Of a stretch of 64,000 bases of DNA, positions 17,696 through 26,789 are shown in pieces (positions within the stretch are counted from its first letter, which is position 1; every line of letters begins with the position of its first letter). The position numbers and the translations under genes were made by a program. The notes beneath the pieces were generated by a model that was not told the origin of the DNA, did no database searches, and was given only the letters and a program-made list of their open reading frames with translations. The stretch is from Bryobacteraceae bacterium (GTDB taxonomy: Bacteria > Acidobacteriota > Terriglobia > Bryobacterales > Bryobacteraceae), in NCBI GenBank assembly GCA_029975915.1, contig JARKOC010000248.1, positions 62,001-126,000 on the forward strand, given 5' to 3'.

Positions 17696-18843
17696 GCGGG
17701 ATAGACGGCATTGATCACGCGCTTGGCGTTGTTTGTCCAGAGGAATTCCCGGCGTGACACGGCCGTTGTGGCGGACTCACGAAGCCGATCCAGTTCACCA
17801 GGCGAGGAGACGGCCCGGCGCAGCGCGTCCGACAGCGCAGAGGAGTCGCCGGGAGTGAAAACAATGGCCTCGCGGCCGGGTTCCACCAGTTCCAGGATGT
17901 TTGGCTGAGCCGGAGCGATCACGGGTTTGCCCATTGCCAGGTATTCGATGATCTTCATCGGGCAGCAATATTCGTTGGCCGCCGGCTGGACGGCGATGTC
18001 GAAAAGCGCAATGTAGCGGGGCGTTTCGGCATGGGGCACTGGACCCGGCATGACCACGGAATCCGCAAGTCCCGCCTGAGCGACCCTGGACCGGATCGAC
18101 GCCATCGCGGGGCCATCTCCTATGAGCAAGAGCGATGCCTGCGCGGCAATTCCGGAAGACGCGAAAGCGTCGACGAGCATCTCCAAGCCATGCCACGCGC
18201 GAAACCAGCCCACGAATCCGATGACGGTGCGCCCGCTCAGCCCGAGTGAACGCGCCAGTTCAGTCTCGCGCGGGAGGGGTCTGAATCGCTCCGGCGAGAC
18301 GCCGTTCGGCAGAACGAGGACGCGTTCATGCCGGGTACCGTGTTTCACGAGGATGTCGCGCAGCACGCCGCTAATTGCGACGACAACAGGCGCGGCATTC
18401 GTGATGCGGGTTTCAGACCACTGGGCCAGCCGGTGGAACGACCTCTGACCTTCCGCTTTCTCTTCAAGCGCGAGCGGGGAGTTCACCTCCAGGACGATGG
18501 GGACTCGGAACAGTTTGGCAGCCAGGACGCCGGCGAAGCTGTAGAGCGAGTACCGTTCATAGATCAATTGAGGGCGGTACTGCCGGATCTGGCCCGATAG
18601 TAGCCAGAAGCCTACGGCGTTGTAGCCGAGTTGCAGCAGAAGATAGAGGCCAGGGACACGCTGTGCGATTCTTTGCCAGAGCGGCTTGGCCACTTTTTGC
18701 GAGGGCGGCCGCCGTGAGGGCTCGCCGGCAAGCGCGGCGACGTGCACCGTGTGGCCGAGCGAGCGGAAGGCGGCGATCATCTCGGCGATATGGACTCCCT
18801 GGGCGTCGGCCGCGCGGGTCCTATGGTGATAGAGGATCGTCAT
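17674..18843 (-). CDS. Glycosyltransferase family 4 protein
   Basis: The 389-aa protein shows the GT-B fold pattern. The N-terminal acceptor half begins MTILYHHRTRAADAQGVHIA and contains LIYERYSLYSFAGVLAAKLF. The C-terminal nucleotide-sugar half has TVIGFVGWFRAWHGLEMLVDA, LLIGDGPAMASI and VVMPGPVPHAE. The EX7E-type region CCPMKIIEYLAMGKPVIAP is where retaining GT4 enzymes bind the sugar-nucleotide ribose and phosphate. No signal peptide is seen; it probably acts at the cytosolic membrane face. Sugar donor and acceptor are unknown, and there is no surrounding polysaccharide cluster. Confidence 0.9.
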   Translation of the reverse strand: MTILYHHRTRAADAQGVHIAEMIAAFRSLGHTVHVAALAGEPSRRPPSQKVAKPLWQRIAQRVPGLYLLLQLGYNAVGFWLLSGQIRQYRPQLIYERYSLYSFAGVLAAKLFRVPIVLEVNSPLALEEKAEGQRSFHRLAQWSETRITNAAPVVVAISGVLRDILVKHGTRHERVLVLPNGVSPERFRPLPRETELARSLGLSGRTVIGFVGWFRAWHGLEMLVDAFASSGIAAQASLLLIGDGPAMASIRSRVAQAGLADSVVMPGPVPHAETPRYIALFDIAVQPAANEYCCPMKIIEYLAMGKPVIAPAQPNILELVEPGREAIVFTPGDSSALSDALRRAVSSPGELDRLRESATTAVSRREFLWTNNAKRVINAVYPAHSDSTK

Positions 18844-18897
18844 GGACAGCCCTGGCGGAATGCCACATTATCCCACCGCATGGATGGAAGCCGTCAG

Positions 18898-19434
18898 TCA
18901 GTTGGAGAGCAGTTGTTTGAGAGATTCCAGCGCCGCGGACCAATAGGCCTTCTTGGACTGAACCGCGCTGGCATCGGCAAGCCGTTCATGCTGAAGCTGC
19001 AGGACCGTTTTAGCGTCTCCCTTTGCGTAGAGGTTGATATCGACCCTGGTTCCGTCGGCGGCGGCGATCCTGACCGATTTCGCGGCTGTCGATGTTGTCA
19101 CCTTCAAATCCAGGTCCAGCCAGCGTTTCCTGCGGCGGGAGTTGGTGATCGCTTCGTAGACCACCTGGGCGGGGCAGGGGATGGTCCGGCTGATATTGGC
19201 CGTGAATCCGGAGGATTGCTGGTTCACTTGACGCAAACCACGCGCCTGCTCATAGCCGACAGTCACCATCTGCGCCCACCAAGCGGGTACGCCGCACTTT
19301 TCATGGAGCAGGGCTGCGATCTGCTTGTGTGGAAGTGAGGCCGCGTTTTCTTTGTCGAGAATGGCGAACCACTCCTCCCACCCTTTGCCCGTTTTCGCAC
19401 GCACGGCGTCCGACGAGATTCCAGCCTGTTTCAT
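18898..19434 (-). CDS. DUF4287 - SRPBCC (AHSA1-like) two-domain protein
   Basis: The 178-aa protein has two parts. Residues about 8-62 (AVRAKTGKGWEEWFAILD, LHEKCGVPAWWAQMVTVGYE) match the helical DUF4287 domain, which often stands alone or precedes SRPBCC domains. Residues about 75-178 (ISRTIPCPAQVVYEAITN, RKRWLD) form a START-like SRPBCC/AHSA1 domain, a cavity fold that binds hydrophobic ligands or proteins. Ligand and role are unknown. The gene is divergent from the amino-acid permease, with 53 bp between the starts. Confidence 0.8.
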   Translation of the reverse strand: MKQAGISSDAVRAKTGKGWEEWFAILDKENAASLPHKQIAALLHEKCGVPAWWAQMVTVGYEQARGLRQVNQQSSGFTANISRTIPCPAQVVYEAITNSRRRKRWLDLDLKVTTSTAAKSVRIAAADGTRVDINLYAKGDAKTVLQLQHERLADASAVQSKKAYWSAALESLKQLLSN

Positions 19435-19487
19435 TCAAATGATGATAAACCCGCCTGATGGTCGTCCGTCTAGTAGAATGCGACAGA

Positions 19488-20870
19488 ATGAACGCGAATC
19501 CTGGGCTGCTGCGGCAACTGGGCCTTTACTCGGCCATTGCCCTCGTGATCTCGAACATGATCGGGACGGGCATCTTTACGACGACCGGTTTTTTGGCCGG
19601 ACAGTTAGGGAGTCCGAAGCTGGTGCTAGTGATATGGCTGGTCGGCGCGGCGTTCGCTCTGGCCGGGGCGTTCTGCTATTCGGAGTTGGGCATCAACTTT
19701 CCGGCGTCGGGCGGCGAGTATGTGTACCTGACCCGCGCCTTCGGTCCCACCTGGGGATTCATGTCCGGCTGGGTGAGCTTTTTTGCAGGCTTCTCCGCGC
19801 CTATCGCGGCCGCCGCCCTCGCCTTTTCCGACTACCTCAGCTACTTTGTTCCGGCACTGGCCCAGGACCGGGCCTGGTGGCGATGGTCATTTGGCGAGTT
19901 CGGCCTTCAGTTCGGATGGGCGCAGTTTGGAGCGGCCGGGCTTATTCTCGTGTTCACGATATTGAATCTGTTCGGCGTCGAGTTCATCGCCCGTATTCAG
20001 AATACGCTGACGTCCATCAAAGTGATTGTCCTGCTTGCGTTTATCGGTTTAGGCTTCACCGTCGGGCAGGGCGATTGGGGCCACCTGGCGCAAGCGACCG
20101 AACGAACTGTTACGACTTCCATCCCCGCCCAGTTCGCCATTAGCCTGTTCTGGATCTATGTCGGTTATTCGGGATGGAACGCGGCCACGTATGTCGCCGA
20201 GGAGCTTCGCAGACCCGAGCGAACTCTGCCGTGGGCGTTGATGCTGGGAACGGTTGTCGTCGCGATTCTCTATCTCCTTCTGAACGTTGTGTTCATCTAC
20301 GCGGTGCCGCTGGGTGAGATGAAAGGCGTCATCGCCGTGGGCAGCCTGACCGCCAAGGCGCTGTTCGGCCCTGGCGTGGCCAGCATATTCGCCGGGCTGT
20401 TGGCGGTTTCGCTGATGTCCACGGTGAACGCGATGGTGACCATCGGGCCACGGCTCTACTACGCCATGGCCAAGAACGGCGCGTTTCTGCCCGTGGCGGC
20501 GAAAGTCCACGAAAAGTGGCGGACCCCGGTGCCGGCGATTCTCTGCCAGGGCGCGCTGGCCATGGCGATGACCATTTTCAGTTTCGGCCTGCTGATGGTC
20601 TACATCGGATTCCTTCTCAACTTCTTCGCCGTGCTGGCCGTGCTCAGCTTGCTGAAATTCCGCCGCCGCGAAGGCTGGCAGAAACTGGGTGTCGTGAGCT
20701 TTGCGTGGCCGTTGATGCCGATGCTGTTCGTGATTCCAGGCATCTGGATGACAGTTTACGGAGCGATGCTGGCGCCAGCGATTTCGATTTCGGCGGCAGT
20801 GACGCTGATTTGCGGCGCGGCAGTCTATCACTTCAAGCTGAGGTCCAAGCCCAGCGGTCTGGTATCGTGA
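19488..20870 (+). CDS. APC family amino acid permease
   Basis: The 460-aa integral membrane protein begins with the APC-superfamily TM1 pattern LGLYSAIALVISNMIGTGIF, whose broken helix (IGTGIF) forms the substrate site. About twelve membrane segments follow, including the conserved FSDYLSYF and GWNAATYVAEELRRPERTLP after TM6. The start is set at the ATG at 19488; an upstream ATG at 19458 has no ribosome site. The family moves amino acids or polyamines by proton symport or antiport; the substrate cannot be told. FolD starts 7 bp downstream, so co-transcription is likely. Confidence 0.9.
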   Translation: MNANPGLLRQLGLYSAIALVISNMIGTGIFTTTGFLAGQLGSPKLVLVIWLVGAAFALAGAFCYSELGINFPASGGEYVYLTRAFGPTWGFMSGWVSFFAGFSAPIAAAALAFSDYLSYFVPALAQDRAWWRWSFGEFGLQFGWAQFGAAGLILVFTILNLFGVEFIARIQNTLTSIKVIVLLAFIGLGFTVGQGDWGHLAQATERTVTTSIPAQFAISLFWIYVGYSGWNAATYVAEELRRPERTLPWALMLGTVVVAILYLLLNVVFIYAVPLGEMKGVIAVGSLTAKALFGPGVASIFAGLLAVSLMSTVNAMVTIGPRLYYAMAKNGAFLPVAAKVHEKWRTPVPAILCQGALAMAMTIFSFGLLMVYIGFLLNFFAVLAVLSLLKFRRREGWQKLGVVSFAWPLMPMLFVIPGIWMTVYGAMLAPAISISAAVTLICGAAVYHFKLRSKPSGLVS

Positions 20871-20877
20871 TGTTGTA

Positions 20878-21792
20878 ATGGCGACAATTCTCGACGGCAA
20901 GGCAGTCAACCAACAGATCATCGACGAATTGAAACCGCGAATCGCCGCGCTGGCCGCGACGCGGCGAGTCCCCGGGCTGGCGGTGGTGCTGGTGGGCAAC
21001 GACCCGGCCAGCGAGATCTATGTGTCGTCAAAAGTGAAGACATGCCGCGAACTGGGGATGAGAAGCGAGGAGATCCGCATGGCGGAGTCCTCGACGACGG
21101 CTGAGGTGCTGGCGACGGTGCAGGCGCTGAACACCGACGACGGCATCGACGGCATTCTGGTTCAGATGCCGTTGCCGAAGCAGATTGATTCACGCGCCGT
21201 TTTGCTGGCTATCGACCCCGCAAAGGATGTTGACGGTTTTCATCCGTTCAACGTGGGCAACCTGGTGGGCAACATTCCAGGGCCCCGGCCTTGCACGCCT
21301 GCGGGAGTAATGGAATTGCTCAAGCGCTACGGGATCGGCCTGAAAGGGAAACGGGCCGTTGTTGTCGGGCGCAGCGACATCGTCGGAAAGCCGATGGCGA
21401 TGCTTCTCATGCACGAGCATGCCACGGTGACCATCTGCCATTCGCGGACGGCGGATCTGGCCGGCGAGTGCCGGCGGGCGGAGATTTTGGTCGCCGCCAT
21501 CGGCCGGACCGCGATGATCGGCGCCGATCACATCGCCGAGGGAGCGGTGGTGATCGATGTCGGCATTAACCGCGTCACGGACCGAGAAGAAGCGTTCAGC
21601 CTGACCGGCGGCAACCCGGCGCGCATGGCCGGGTTCGACAAGCGCGGATCGATCGTTGTGGGCGATGTCCACCCGGTGGCGATGGCTGAGCGCGCTTCAG
21701 CCTATACGCCGGTGCCTGGCGGCGTCGGCCCCTTGACCATCGCCATGTTGATGTCGAACACAGTCGGGTGCGCCGAGCGCCGTCTGGGATAG
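20878..21792 (+). CDS. folD: Bifunctional methylene-THF dehydrogenase / methenyl-THF cyclohydrolase
   Basis: FolD interconverts 5,10-methylene- and 10-formyl-tetrahydrofolate with NADP. The 304-aa protein shows the folate-site motif YVSSKVKTC with Tyr48 and Lys52, then GILVQMPLPKQ, and PAKDVDGFHPFNVGNL. The dinucleotide region GKRAVVVGRSDIVGKPMAMLL and the C-terminal TPVPGGVGPLTIAMLMSNT are also present. All are family signatures. It is slightly longer than the E. coli enzyme (288 aa). It starts 7 bp after the permease and is followed by coaE after 7 bp. Confidence 0.95.
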   Translation: MATILDGKAVNQQIIDELKPRIAALAATRRVPGLAVVLVGNDPASEIYVSSKVKTCRELGMRSEEIRMAESSTTAEVLATVQALNTDDGIDGILVQMPLPKQIDSRAVLLAIDPAKDVDGFHPFNVGNLVGNIPGPRPCTPAGVMELLKRYGIGLKGKRAVVVGRSDIVGKPMAMLLMHEHATVTICHSRTADLAGECRRAEILVAAIGRTAMIGADHIAEGAVVIDVGINRVTDREEAFSLTGGNPARMAGFDKRGSIVVGDVHPVAMAERASAYTPVPGGVGPLTIAMLMSNTVGCAERRLG

Positions 21793-21799
21793 AAACGCC

Positions 21800-22405
21800 A
21801 TGCTGCGAGTGGGCCTCACCGGGGGCCTTGCGACCGGAAAGAGTCATGTGGGCGAGTACCTGGCCGGGATGGGTTGCCATCTGATCAAGGCCGACGAACT
21901 CGGCCATCAAGCGCTGGAGCGGGGGGGCGGGGCGTTCGAAGAAGTTGTCCGAGCCTTTGGGTCCCAGATCCTGGACCAGTCCGGCGCGATAGACCGCCGG
22001 GCTTTGGCGGAAATCGTCTTTGAGAACCCGGGCCGACTGAACCTCCTCAATTCATTTGTGCATCCGGTCGTGATCGGCGCCGAGCAGAAGTGGTTTGAAG
22101 AGCTGGAAAGAGAAGATCCCAACGGGATCGGCATCGTGGAAGCGGCTATTCTAATAGAAACGGGCAGCTACAAGCGGTTCCAAAAGATAATACTCACGGT
22201 CTGCGATCGTGAGCAGCAGATCGAGCGGGCGATGCGCCGGGACCAGTTGAGCCGCCAGGAGGTCGAGGCGCGGTTGAGCAGGCAGATGAGCCTGGACGAG
22301 AAACGCAAGTACGCCGACTATATTGTGGATACCAGCGGAGACAGGGAGTCCACGCTGATCCAGACGCGAAGCGTGTATGAACAGTTGAGGAGTGTGGCGC
22401 CATGA
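21800..22405 (+). CDS. coaE: Dephospho-CoA kinase
   Basis: CoaE performs the last step of coenzyme A synthesis, phosphorylation of dephospho-CoA by ATP. The 201-aa protein has the P-loop GLTGGLATGKS near the N-terminus, the substrate-contact ADELGHQAL, LNSFVHPVV, and the lid segment with paired arginines (AMRRDQLSRQEVEARLSRQM), followed by YADYIVDTSG. All are typical of the family. The stop overlaps the start of the htrA-type gene as ATGA, so the two are translationally coupled. Confidence 0.95.
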   Translation: MLRVGLTGGLATGKSHVGEYLAGMGCHLIKADELGHQALERGGGAFEEVVRAFGSQILDQSGAIDRRALAEIVFENPGRLNLLNSFVHPVVIGAEQKWFEELEREDPNGIGIVEAAILIETGSYKRFQKIILTVCDREQQIERAMRRDQLSRQEVEARLSRQMSLDEKRKYADYIVDTSGDRESTLIQTRSVYEQLRSVAP

Positions 22406-23550
22406 AATCGAGGATTCTGATTCTCAGTCTGCTTCTAGTCGCCGGGTTCGTCCTGGGGACGGCGTACATGAAACGAGGAGGGCTGGCGTCAACGTCGAGC
22501 GAAGCCTCGACGCTTTGGACGGGTGCATCCACGGTGCGTGGCGCGGGCCTTTCGGCTGACGAACAGAACAACATCGACATTTACGGACGGGCGCACGACG
22601 CCACGGTGAACATCACTTCGACGATCTACCGGCAGAACTGGTTCCTGGAGGTGATTCCACAACGCGAGTCGGGTTCAGGGTTCCTGATCGACAACAAGGG
22701 CTCGATCCTGACCAACAACCACGTCGTGAGCGGACGAGCTCCCGAGGTTCAAGTGACGCTGGCCGACCGCAGCAAGCACAAAGCGACCATCGTTTACCGC
22801 GACCCGCGCAACGATCTGGCCCTGATTCGCATCGCGCCCAAAGGTAATCTGAAATACCTCACGCTGGGCGACTCGGAGCGGCTCCAGGTAGGGCAGAAGG
22901 TGCTGGCCATCGGCAATCCGTTTGGTCTAGAAGGGACTCTGACCACGGGCATCATCAGTTCGCTCAACCGCGACATCCGTGCCGAGGACAACAATGTGCT
23001 TGAAGGTCTTGTCCAGACCGATGCCGCGATCAATCCAGGCAACTCCGGCGGTCCGTTGCTTGATAGCAACGGCAACGTCATCGGCATCAACACGGCGATC
23101 CTTGGCCCCGGCGGCAACATCGGCATCGGCTTCGCCATGCCTATAAACCGCGCCAAGGCGATGTTGCAGGCCTACTCCACTGGCCAGAAGATTGGTCCGC
23201 CGCCGCGCTTGGGCGTTTCAGTGGCCCAGGTGGAGGGCGACCTGGCGGTGGAACTGGGGTTGCCCGCCGAGGGAGGTTTGCTGATCCAGCGCATCGAGGA
23301 AGGGTCTCCGGCCGAGGCAGCCGGTCTGCGAGGGCCGCGCCGGGTGGCCATCATCGGTGGCATGTACGAGCTTGGCATCGGCGGCGACCTGATTATGGCC
23401 ATCGACGGCAAGCCTGCCGACCAACTCGATTCGCTCCGTACGGGACTGAAGAACAAGAAGCCTGGCGATAAGGTCGAGCTGACGTTGTTCCGAAACGGAC
23501 GAAAAGTGAATGTCACAGTCGTGCTGACCGCGAACGCCAATGTGCTTTGA
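22402..23550 (+). CDS. HtrA/DegP-family serine protease with one PDZ domain
   Basis: The 382-aa protein has an N-terminal membrane anchor or signal (about residues 4-22), a trypsin-like domain with catalytic triad H107 (TNNHVVSG), D138 (RNDLALIRI) and S215 (NPGNSGGPLL), and one PDZ domain from about residue 265 (LGVSVAQVEG, LLIQRIEEGSPAEAAGL). This is the DegS-like layout with a single PDZ; family members cut misfolded envelope proteins or sense stress. The start overlaps the coaE stop. The stop overlaps a possible start of the DUF1080 gene (TGATG), suggesting an operon. Confidence 0.92.
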   Translation: MKSRILILSLLLVAGFVLGTAYMKRGGLASTSSEASTLWTGASTVRGAGLSADEQNNIDIYGRAHDATVNITSTIYRQNWFLEVIPQRESGSGFLIDNKGSILTNNHVVSGRAPEVQVTLADRSKHKATIVYRDPRNDLALIRIAPKGNLKYLTLGDSERLQVGQKVLAIGNPFGLEGTLTTGIISSLNRDIRAEDNNVLEGLVQTDAAINPGNSGGPLLDSNGNVIGINTAILGPGGNIGIGFAMPINRAKAMLQAYSTGQKIGPPPRLGVSVAQVEGDLAVELGLPAEGGLLIQRIEEGSPAEAAGLRGPRRVAIIGGMYELGIGGDLIMAIDGKPADQLDSLRTGLKNKKPGDKVELTLFRNGRKVNVTVVLTANANVL

Positions 23551-23570
23551 TGAGAAGGAAACTCCAGAAG

Positions 23571-24191
23571 ATGAAACTCGCACTCGCACTGCTGGCCGCC
23601 GCCTCTCTCGCCGGCGCCGCCGACAAACAGCTTTTTAATGGAAAAGACCTGACCGGCTGGAAGATGACCGGTCCGGGCAACTTTGTCATTGAGGACGGCA
23701 TGATGAAGACCCAGGGGGGCATGGGGCTGTTGTTTTACGAGAAGGAGAAATTCGGCGACGCCGTGTTGAAAGTGGTCTTCAAGACGACAGGTCCGCGGGG
23801 CAATTCAGGCGTGGTGATCCGGATGCCGGAAGCGCCGGCGGACCCGTGGTATGGCGTGCACAACGGATACGAGGTGCAGATTGAGTCGGCGGGCGACGAG
23901 TGGCATTCGACCGGTTCGATCTATTCGATCTCCAAGGTGAGCTCGCGGCAACAGAAGGCGCCGGGCGAATGGAACACGATGGAGATCGAGTTGCGCGGCC
24001 CGGTGACATCAATCACCGTGAACGGCGTGAAAGTGAATGAATACCGCGAGGGCCAGCCGGTGCCGGAGCGCAAGATGTGGTACGAGCCCGTGCGAGGGCC
24101 GAGACCGGATGTGGGCTACATCGGCCTGCAGAACCACGACGCCGCTTCGATTGTGTATTTCAAGGAAGTCTCGGTCCGGCCGATCAAGTAG
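23571..24191 (+). CDS. DUF1080 (3-keto-disaccharide hydrolase-like) secreted protein
   Basis: The 206-aa protein begins MKLALALLAAASLAGAA, a signal peptide, and then consists of a single DUF1080 domain: LFNGKDLTGWKM, FGDAVLKVVFKTTGPRGNSG, YEVQIES, and the final VGYIGLQNHDA...VYFKEVSVRP. Start choice: the ATG at 23571 has AAGGAA about 10 nt upstream; an in-frame ATG at 23550 overlaps the protease stop and would lengthen the n-region by seven residues. It is shorter than the copy at 8209, which has a Pro-rich linker. Likely acts on glycosides in the periplasm. Confidence 0.88.
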   Translation: MKLALALLAAASLAGAADKQLFNGKDLTGWKMTGPGNFVIEDGMMKTQGGMGLLFYEKEKFGDAVLKVVFKTTGPRGNSGVVIRMPEAPADPWYGVHNGYEVQIESAGDEWHSTGSIYSISKVSSRQQKAPGEWNTMEIELRGPVTSITVNGVKVNEYREGQPVPERKMWYEPVRGPRPDVGYIGLQNHDAASIVYFKEVSVRPIK

Positions 24192-24250
24192 CCGCCGGAA
24201 AACAGTGAAGTGAGAACGATTCCCTGGCCGCGGCCGTCAAGGAAGTGAAG

Positions 24251-25204
24251 ATGAATCGACGTTCGTTCATTTCAGCCGCCGCCGGACTCACCGTCCTGCC
24301 CGCATGCAAACGGGAAGCCAAGTTCGCCCGCGTGGACGCAGCTCTGGCCCCGCTGCTGCCGCCCTCGACCCTTGCGCTCGCCTGCATCCGCCTGGACAAA
24401 CTCCACGACACGCCGTTCTACCGCAAGTACGTCGAAGGCGAACAAATCGCCATGATCGAGACCATCCAAAAGCAGACTGGCCTCGATCCGCGGAAGGACA
24501 TCTGGGAGATTGTCCTGGCTTACCGGGGCGCCGAAGCCGGGCCGCTGGCGTTGATTCGCGGAAAGTTTGGCGGCGAGTTCGGCCGGGAGCCGAACTTCGA
24601 CCGCACACGATTCCGGAGCATCAGCCATAAGGGCTACTACATCCTCACGCCGGGCGAGGGCGCAGGCGTCCTGTTCATGAATACCGGCGCCGCCGTCGCC
24701 GGCAAAATTGAGGACCTGATGGCGGTGGTGGATGCGCGGGACGATAAGTCCGCGAACCCGCCCCAGGGGTTGCTCGATGTCGTTGGGACGCTGCCCGGAT
24801 CGGCGCACTTCTGGATGGCGTCAGAGAACGGATCCGCGCTCGTCCCCAAGCTCCCAAGCGAAGGCAACTTCGCCAACCTGGCGCGGATGGCCTCGGCGCT
24901 TGGCCGGCTGACCATCTGGGCGGACTTCAAACAGGGAATGACGGCGCACTTGACGGCCGAATACTCCGACGCGCAATCGGCCAAGATGGCGCACGATTTC
25001 GTCAAAGGCATGATCGGCCTGGCGCGTCTGAAGACGCCGGACAACCAGCCCGACATGCTCAAACTGTTCGATGGCGTCCGCCCGCTGCTACGCGACAAGA
25101 CGGTCGAAATCGACGTCCAGGAACCGTTCGAACTGCTCGACGAGGTTATTTCCGCGCTGCAGGGATTGCGTCGCCAAGGTTCATCGATCCCCCGCCCTCG
25201 CTGA
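24251..25204 (+). CDS. Exported protein of unknown function, 317 aa
   Basis: The ATG at 24251 is preceded by AAGGAAG. The N-terminus MNRRSFISAAAGLTVLPAC combines a twin-arginine-like pair with a Cys at residue 19 that could serve as a lipobox (VLPAC). The remaining sequence has no motif I recognise; it contains SLALACIRLDKLHDTPFYR-type content and appears to be an alpha/beta sandwich. Similar proteins are, to my knowledge, uncharacterised and found mainly in acidobacteria. Its last 59 bp overlap the 3' end of the convergent ferredoxin gene. No function is proposed. Confidence 0.75.
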   Translation: MNRRSFISAAAGLTVLPACKREAKFARVDAALAPLLPPSTLALACIRLDKLHDTPFYRKYVEGEQIAMIETIQKQTGLDPRKDIWEIVLAYRGAEAGPLALIRGKFGGEFGREPNFDRTRFRSISHKGYYILTPGEGAGVLFMNTGAAVAGKIEDLMAVVDARDDKSANPPQGLLDVVGTLPGSAHFWMASENGSALVPKLPSEGNFANLARMASALGRLTIWADFKQGMTAHLTAEYSDAQSAKMAHDFVKGMIGLARLKTPDNQPDMLKLFDGVRPLLRDKTVEIDVQEPFELLDEVISALQGLRRQGSSIPRPR

Positions 25205-25544
25205 CGTAGTTGCGGTTCCAGGACGGGATCTCGACGACAATGTCGGCATCATTGCTCTCAATGACAGCCTGACAGCCCAACCGCGATCCAAGTTGAAGGT
25301 CGGCCGCCATCTCGACGCGGTCGGCTTCGTCGTCATCCATCGGCGAAATGAATTTCTCGCCGCTTTTGACCACGACATGGCAAGTCGTGCAGGCGCAACT
25401 GCCTCCGCAGGCGTGCTCCAGATGGAACCCGAAATGCTCGGCAACATCCAAAAACGACTTGGGTTTGCCGTGCTCACCATAGGGCAGGGCATTGAGGTCA
25501 AATTCAAAGCTGTCCCCGGAGGGAAGAAATGTCACCTTGGCCAC
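25146..25544 (-). CDS. [2Fe-2S] ferredoxin, ISC/adrenodoxin type
   Basis: The 132-aa protein has the ISC-ferredoxin cluster motif HACGGSCACTTCHVVV with ligands C46, C52 and C55, and the fourth ligand C91 in SRLGCQA. IEIPSWNRNYVSE-like residues near the end are also typical. The acidic helix MDDDEADRVEM between them is where partner proteins dock. Such ferredoxins feed electrons to Fe-S assembly or to P450-type enzymes; no isc genes are in the window. The start is a GTG at 25544. The tail after residue 117 overlaps the neighbouring gene in antisense. Confidence 0.9.
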   Translation of the reverse strand: MAKVTFLPSGDSFEFDLNALPYGEHGKPKSFLDVAEHFGFHLEHACGGSCACTTCHVVVKSGEKFISPMDDDEADRVEMAADLQLGSRLGCQAVIESNDADIVVEIPSWNRNYVSEGGGSMNLGDAIPAARK

Positions 25545-25641
25545 GACACCACTATAGCATGATTGGCGACTAAAATGGTCCTATATGTGGCCGGGGCCAT
25601 TCGCAGCTCCCGGCCGATGGCATATGCTTGAGAGGAATCCC

Positions 25642-26784
25642 ATGCGTATCGCCGCGCTCACCCCCCTGGTTGTCGCTGCCGGCCTCGTCGCCTGCGCGCC
25701 GACTCCAGCCATGAAAAAGGAAGCACTCAAAGTGACCAAGACCAGTTTTGGCAAGACCGCCGAAGGAACTGAAGTATATCTCTATACCCTGAAGAACTCG
25801 AAAGGCATGGAGGCCGCCATCACAAACTATGGCGGTATCGTCGTCAGCCTGAAGACGCCCGACAAGAATGGCCAGTTTGCCGACCTCGTGCTGGGCTTCG
25901 ATTCGCTGGACGGCTATCTGAAAGAGCATCCGTATTTCGGGGCTATCGTCGGCCGCTACGGCAATCGCATCGGCGGCGCGAAGTTTTCCATCGCCGGCAA
26001 GGAATACAAACTGGCCGCCAACAATGGGCCGAACTCGCTGCACGGTGGAATCAAGGGGTTCGACAAGAAGGTGTGGGCGGCGCAGGTGGATGACGCGACG
26101 AATTCGCTCATCCTTAGTTATTCCAGCCCGGACATGGAAGAGGGTTATCCCGGCAAACTGGATGTCCAGGTGACCTACACCCTGACCGAGGCCAATGAAC
26201 TTCGCATCAACTACAAGGCCACGACGGACAAAGAGACGGTCGTCAACCTGACCAATCACAGCTACTTCAATCTCGCCGGGCAGGGCAACGGCGACATCCT
26301 GAATCACTCGATTCAGATCATGTCCGAGAAGACCACCCCCGTCGATGCAACGCTCATCCCGACTGGCGAACTAAAGGACGTCGCAGGAACACCCTTCGAC
26401 TTCACTGCGCCGCATAAGATCGGCGAACGCATCAACGATACTTCCGACGAGCAGATCAAGTTTGGCGGCGGCTATGACCACAATTTTGTCGTCGATGGCC
26501 AGGCCGGCTCGTTGCGGCCCGCGGCGCGTGTGACCGAACCCATGTCCGGGCGCGCCATGGAGGTGCTCACCACCGAGCCTGGAGTTCAGTTCTACACCGG
26601 CAATTTCCTTGACGGCACGCTGACGGGCAAGGGCGGAAAGGTCTATCCGAAGCGCTCAGGCCTCTGCCTGGAGACCCAGCACTTCCCCGATTCGCCGAAC
26701 AAGCCGCAATTCCCCTCGGCCGCGCTGAAGCCGGGCCAAACGTATCTTTCCACCACCGTCTACCGCTTCTCTGTCGCACAATAG
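25642..26784 (+). CDS. galM: Aldose 1-epimerase, exported lipoprotein form
   Basis: GalM interconverts the alpha and beta anomers of aldoses such as galactose and glucose. The 380-aa protein has the family marks: VGRYGNRIGGAKF, NSLHGGIKGFDKKVW, the catalytic His in NLTNHSYFNLAG, GGYDHNFV and the catalytic Glu in GLCLETQHFPDSPN. The start at 25642 yields MRIAALTPLVVAAGLVAC with a lipobox (LVAC), so the enzyme is probably tethered to the membrane outside the cytosol. Periplasmic epimerase fits the other exported sugar enzymes in the window. A frame extension to 25585 lacks a ribosome site. Confidence 0.93.
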   Translation: MRIAALTPLVVAAGLVACAPTPAMKKEALKVTKTSFGKTAEGTEVYLYTLKNSKGMEAAITNYGGIVVSLKTPDKNGQFADLVLGFDSLDGYLKEHPYFGAIVGRYGNRIGGAKFSIAGKEYKLAANNGPNSLHGGIKGFDKKVWAAQVDDATNSLILSYSSPDMEEGYPGKLDVQVTYTLTEANELRINYKATTDKETVVNLTNHSYFNLAGQGNGDILNHSIQIMSEKTTPVDATLIPTGELKDVAGTPFDFTAPHKIGERINDTSDEQIKFGGGYDHNFVVDGQAGSLRPAARVTEPMSGRAMEVLTTEPGVQFYTGNFLDGTLTGKGGKVYPKRSGLCLETQHFPDSPNKPQFPSAALKPGQTYLSTTVYRFSVAQ

Positions 26785-26789
26785 AGGGC

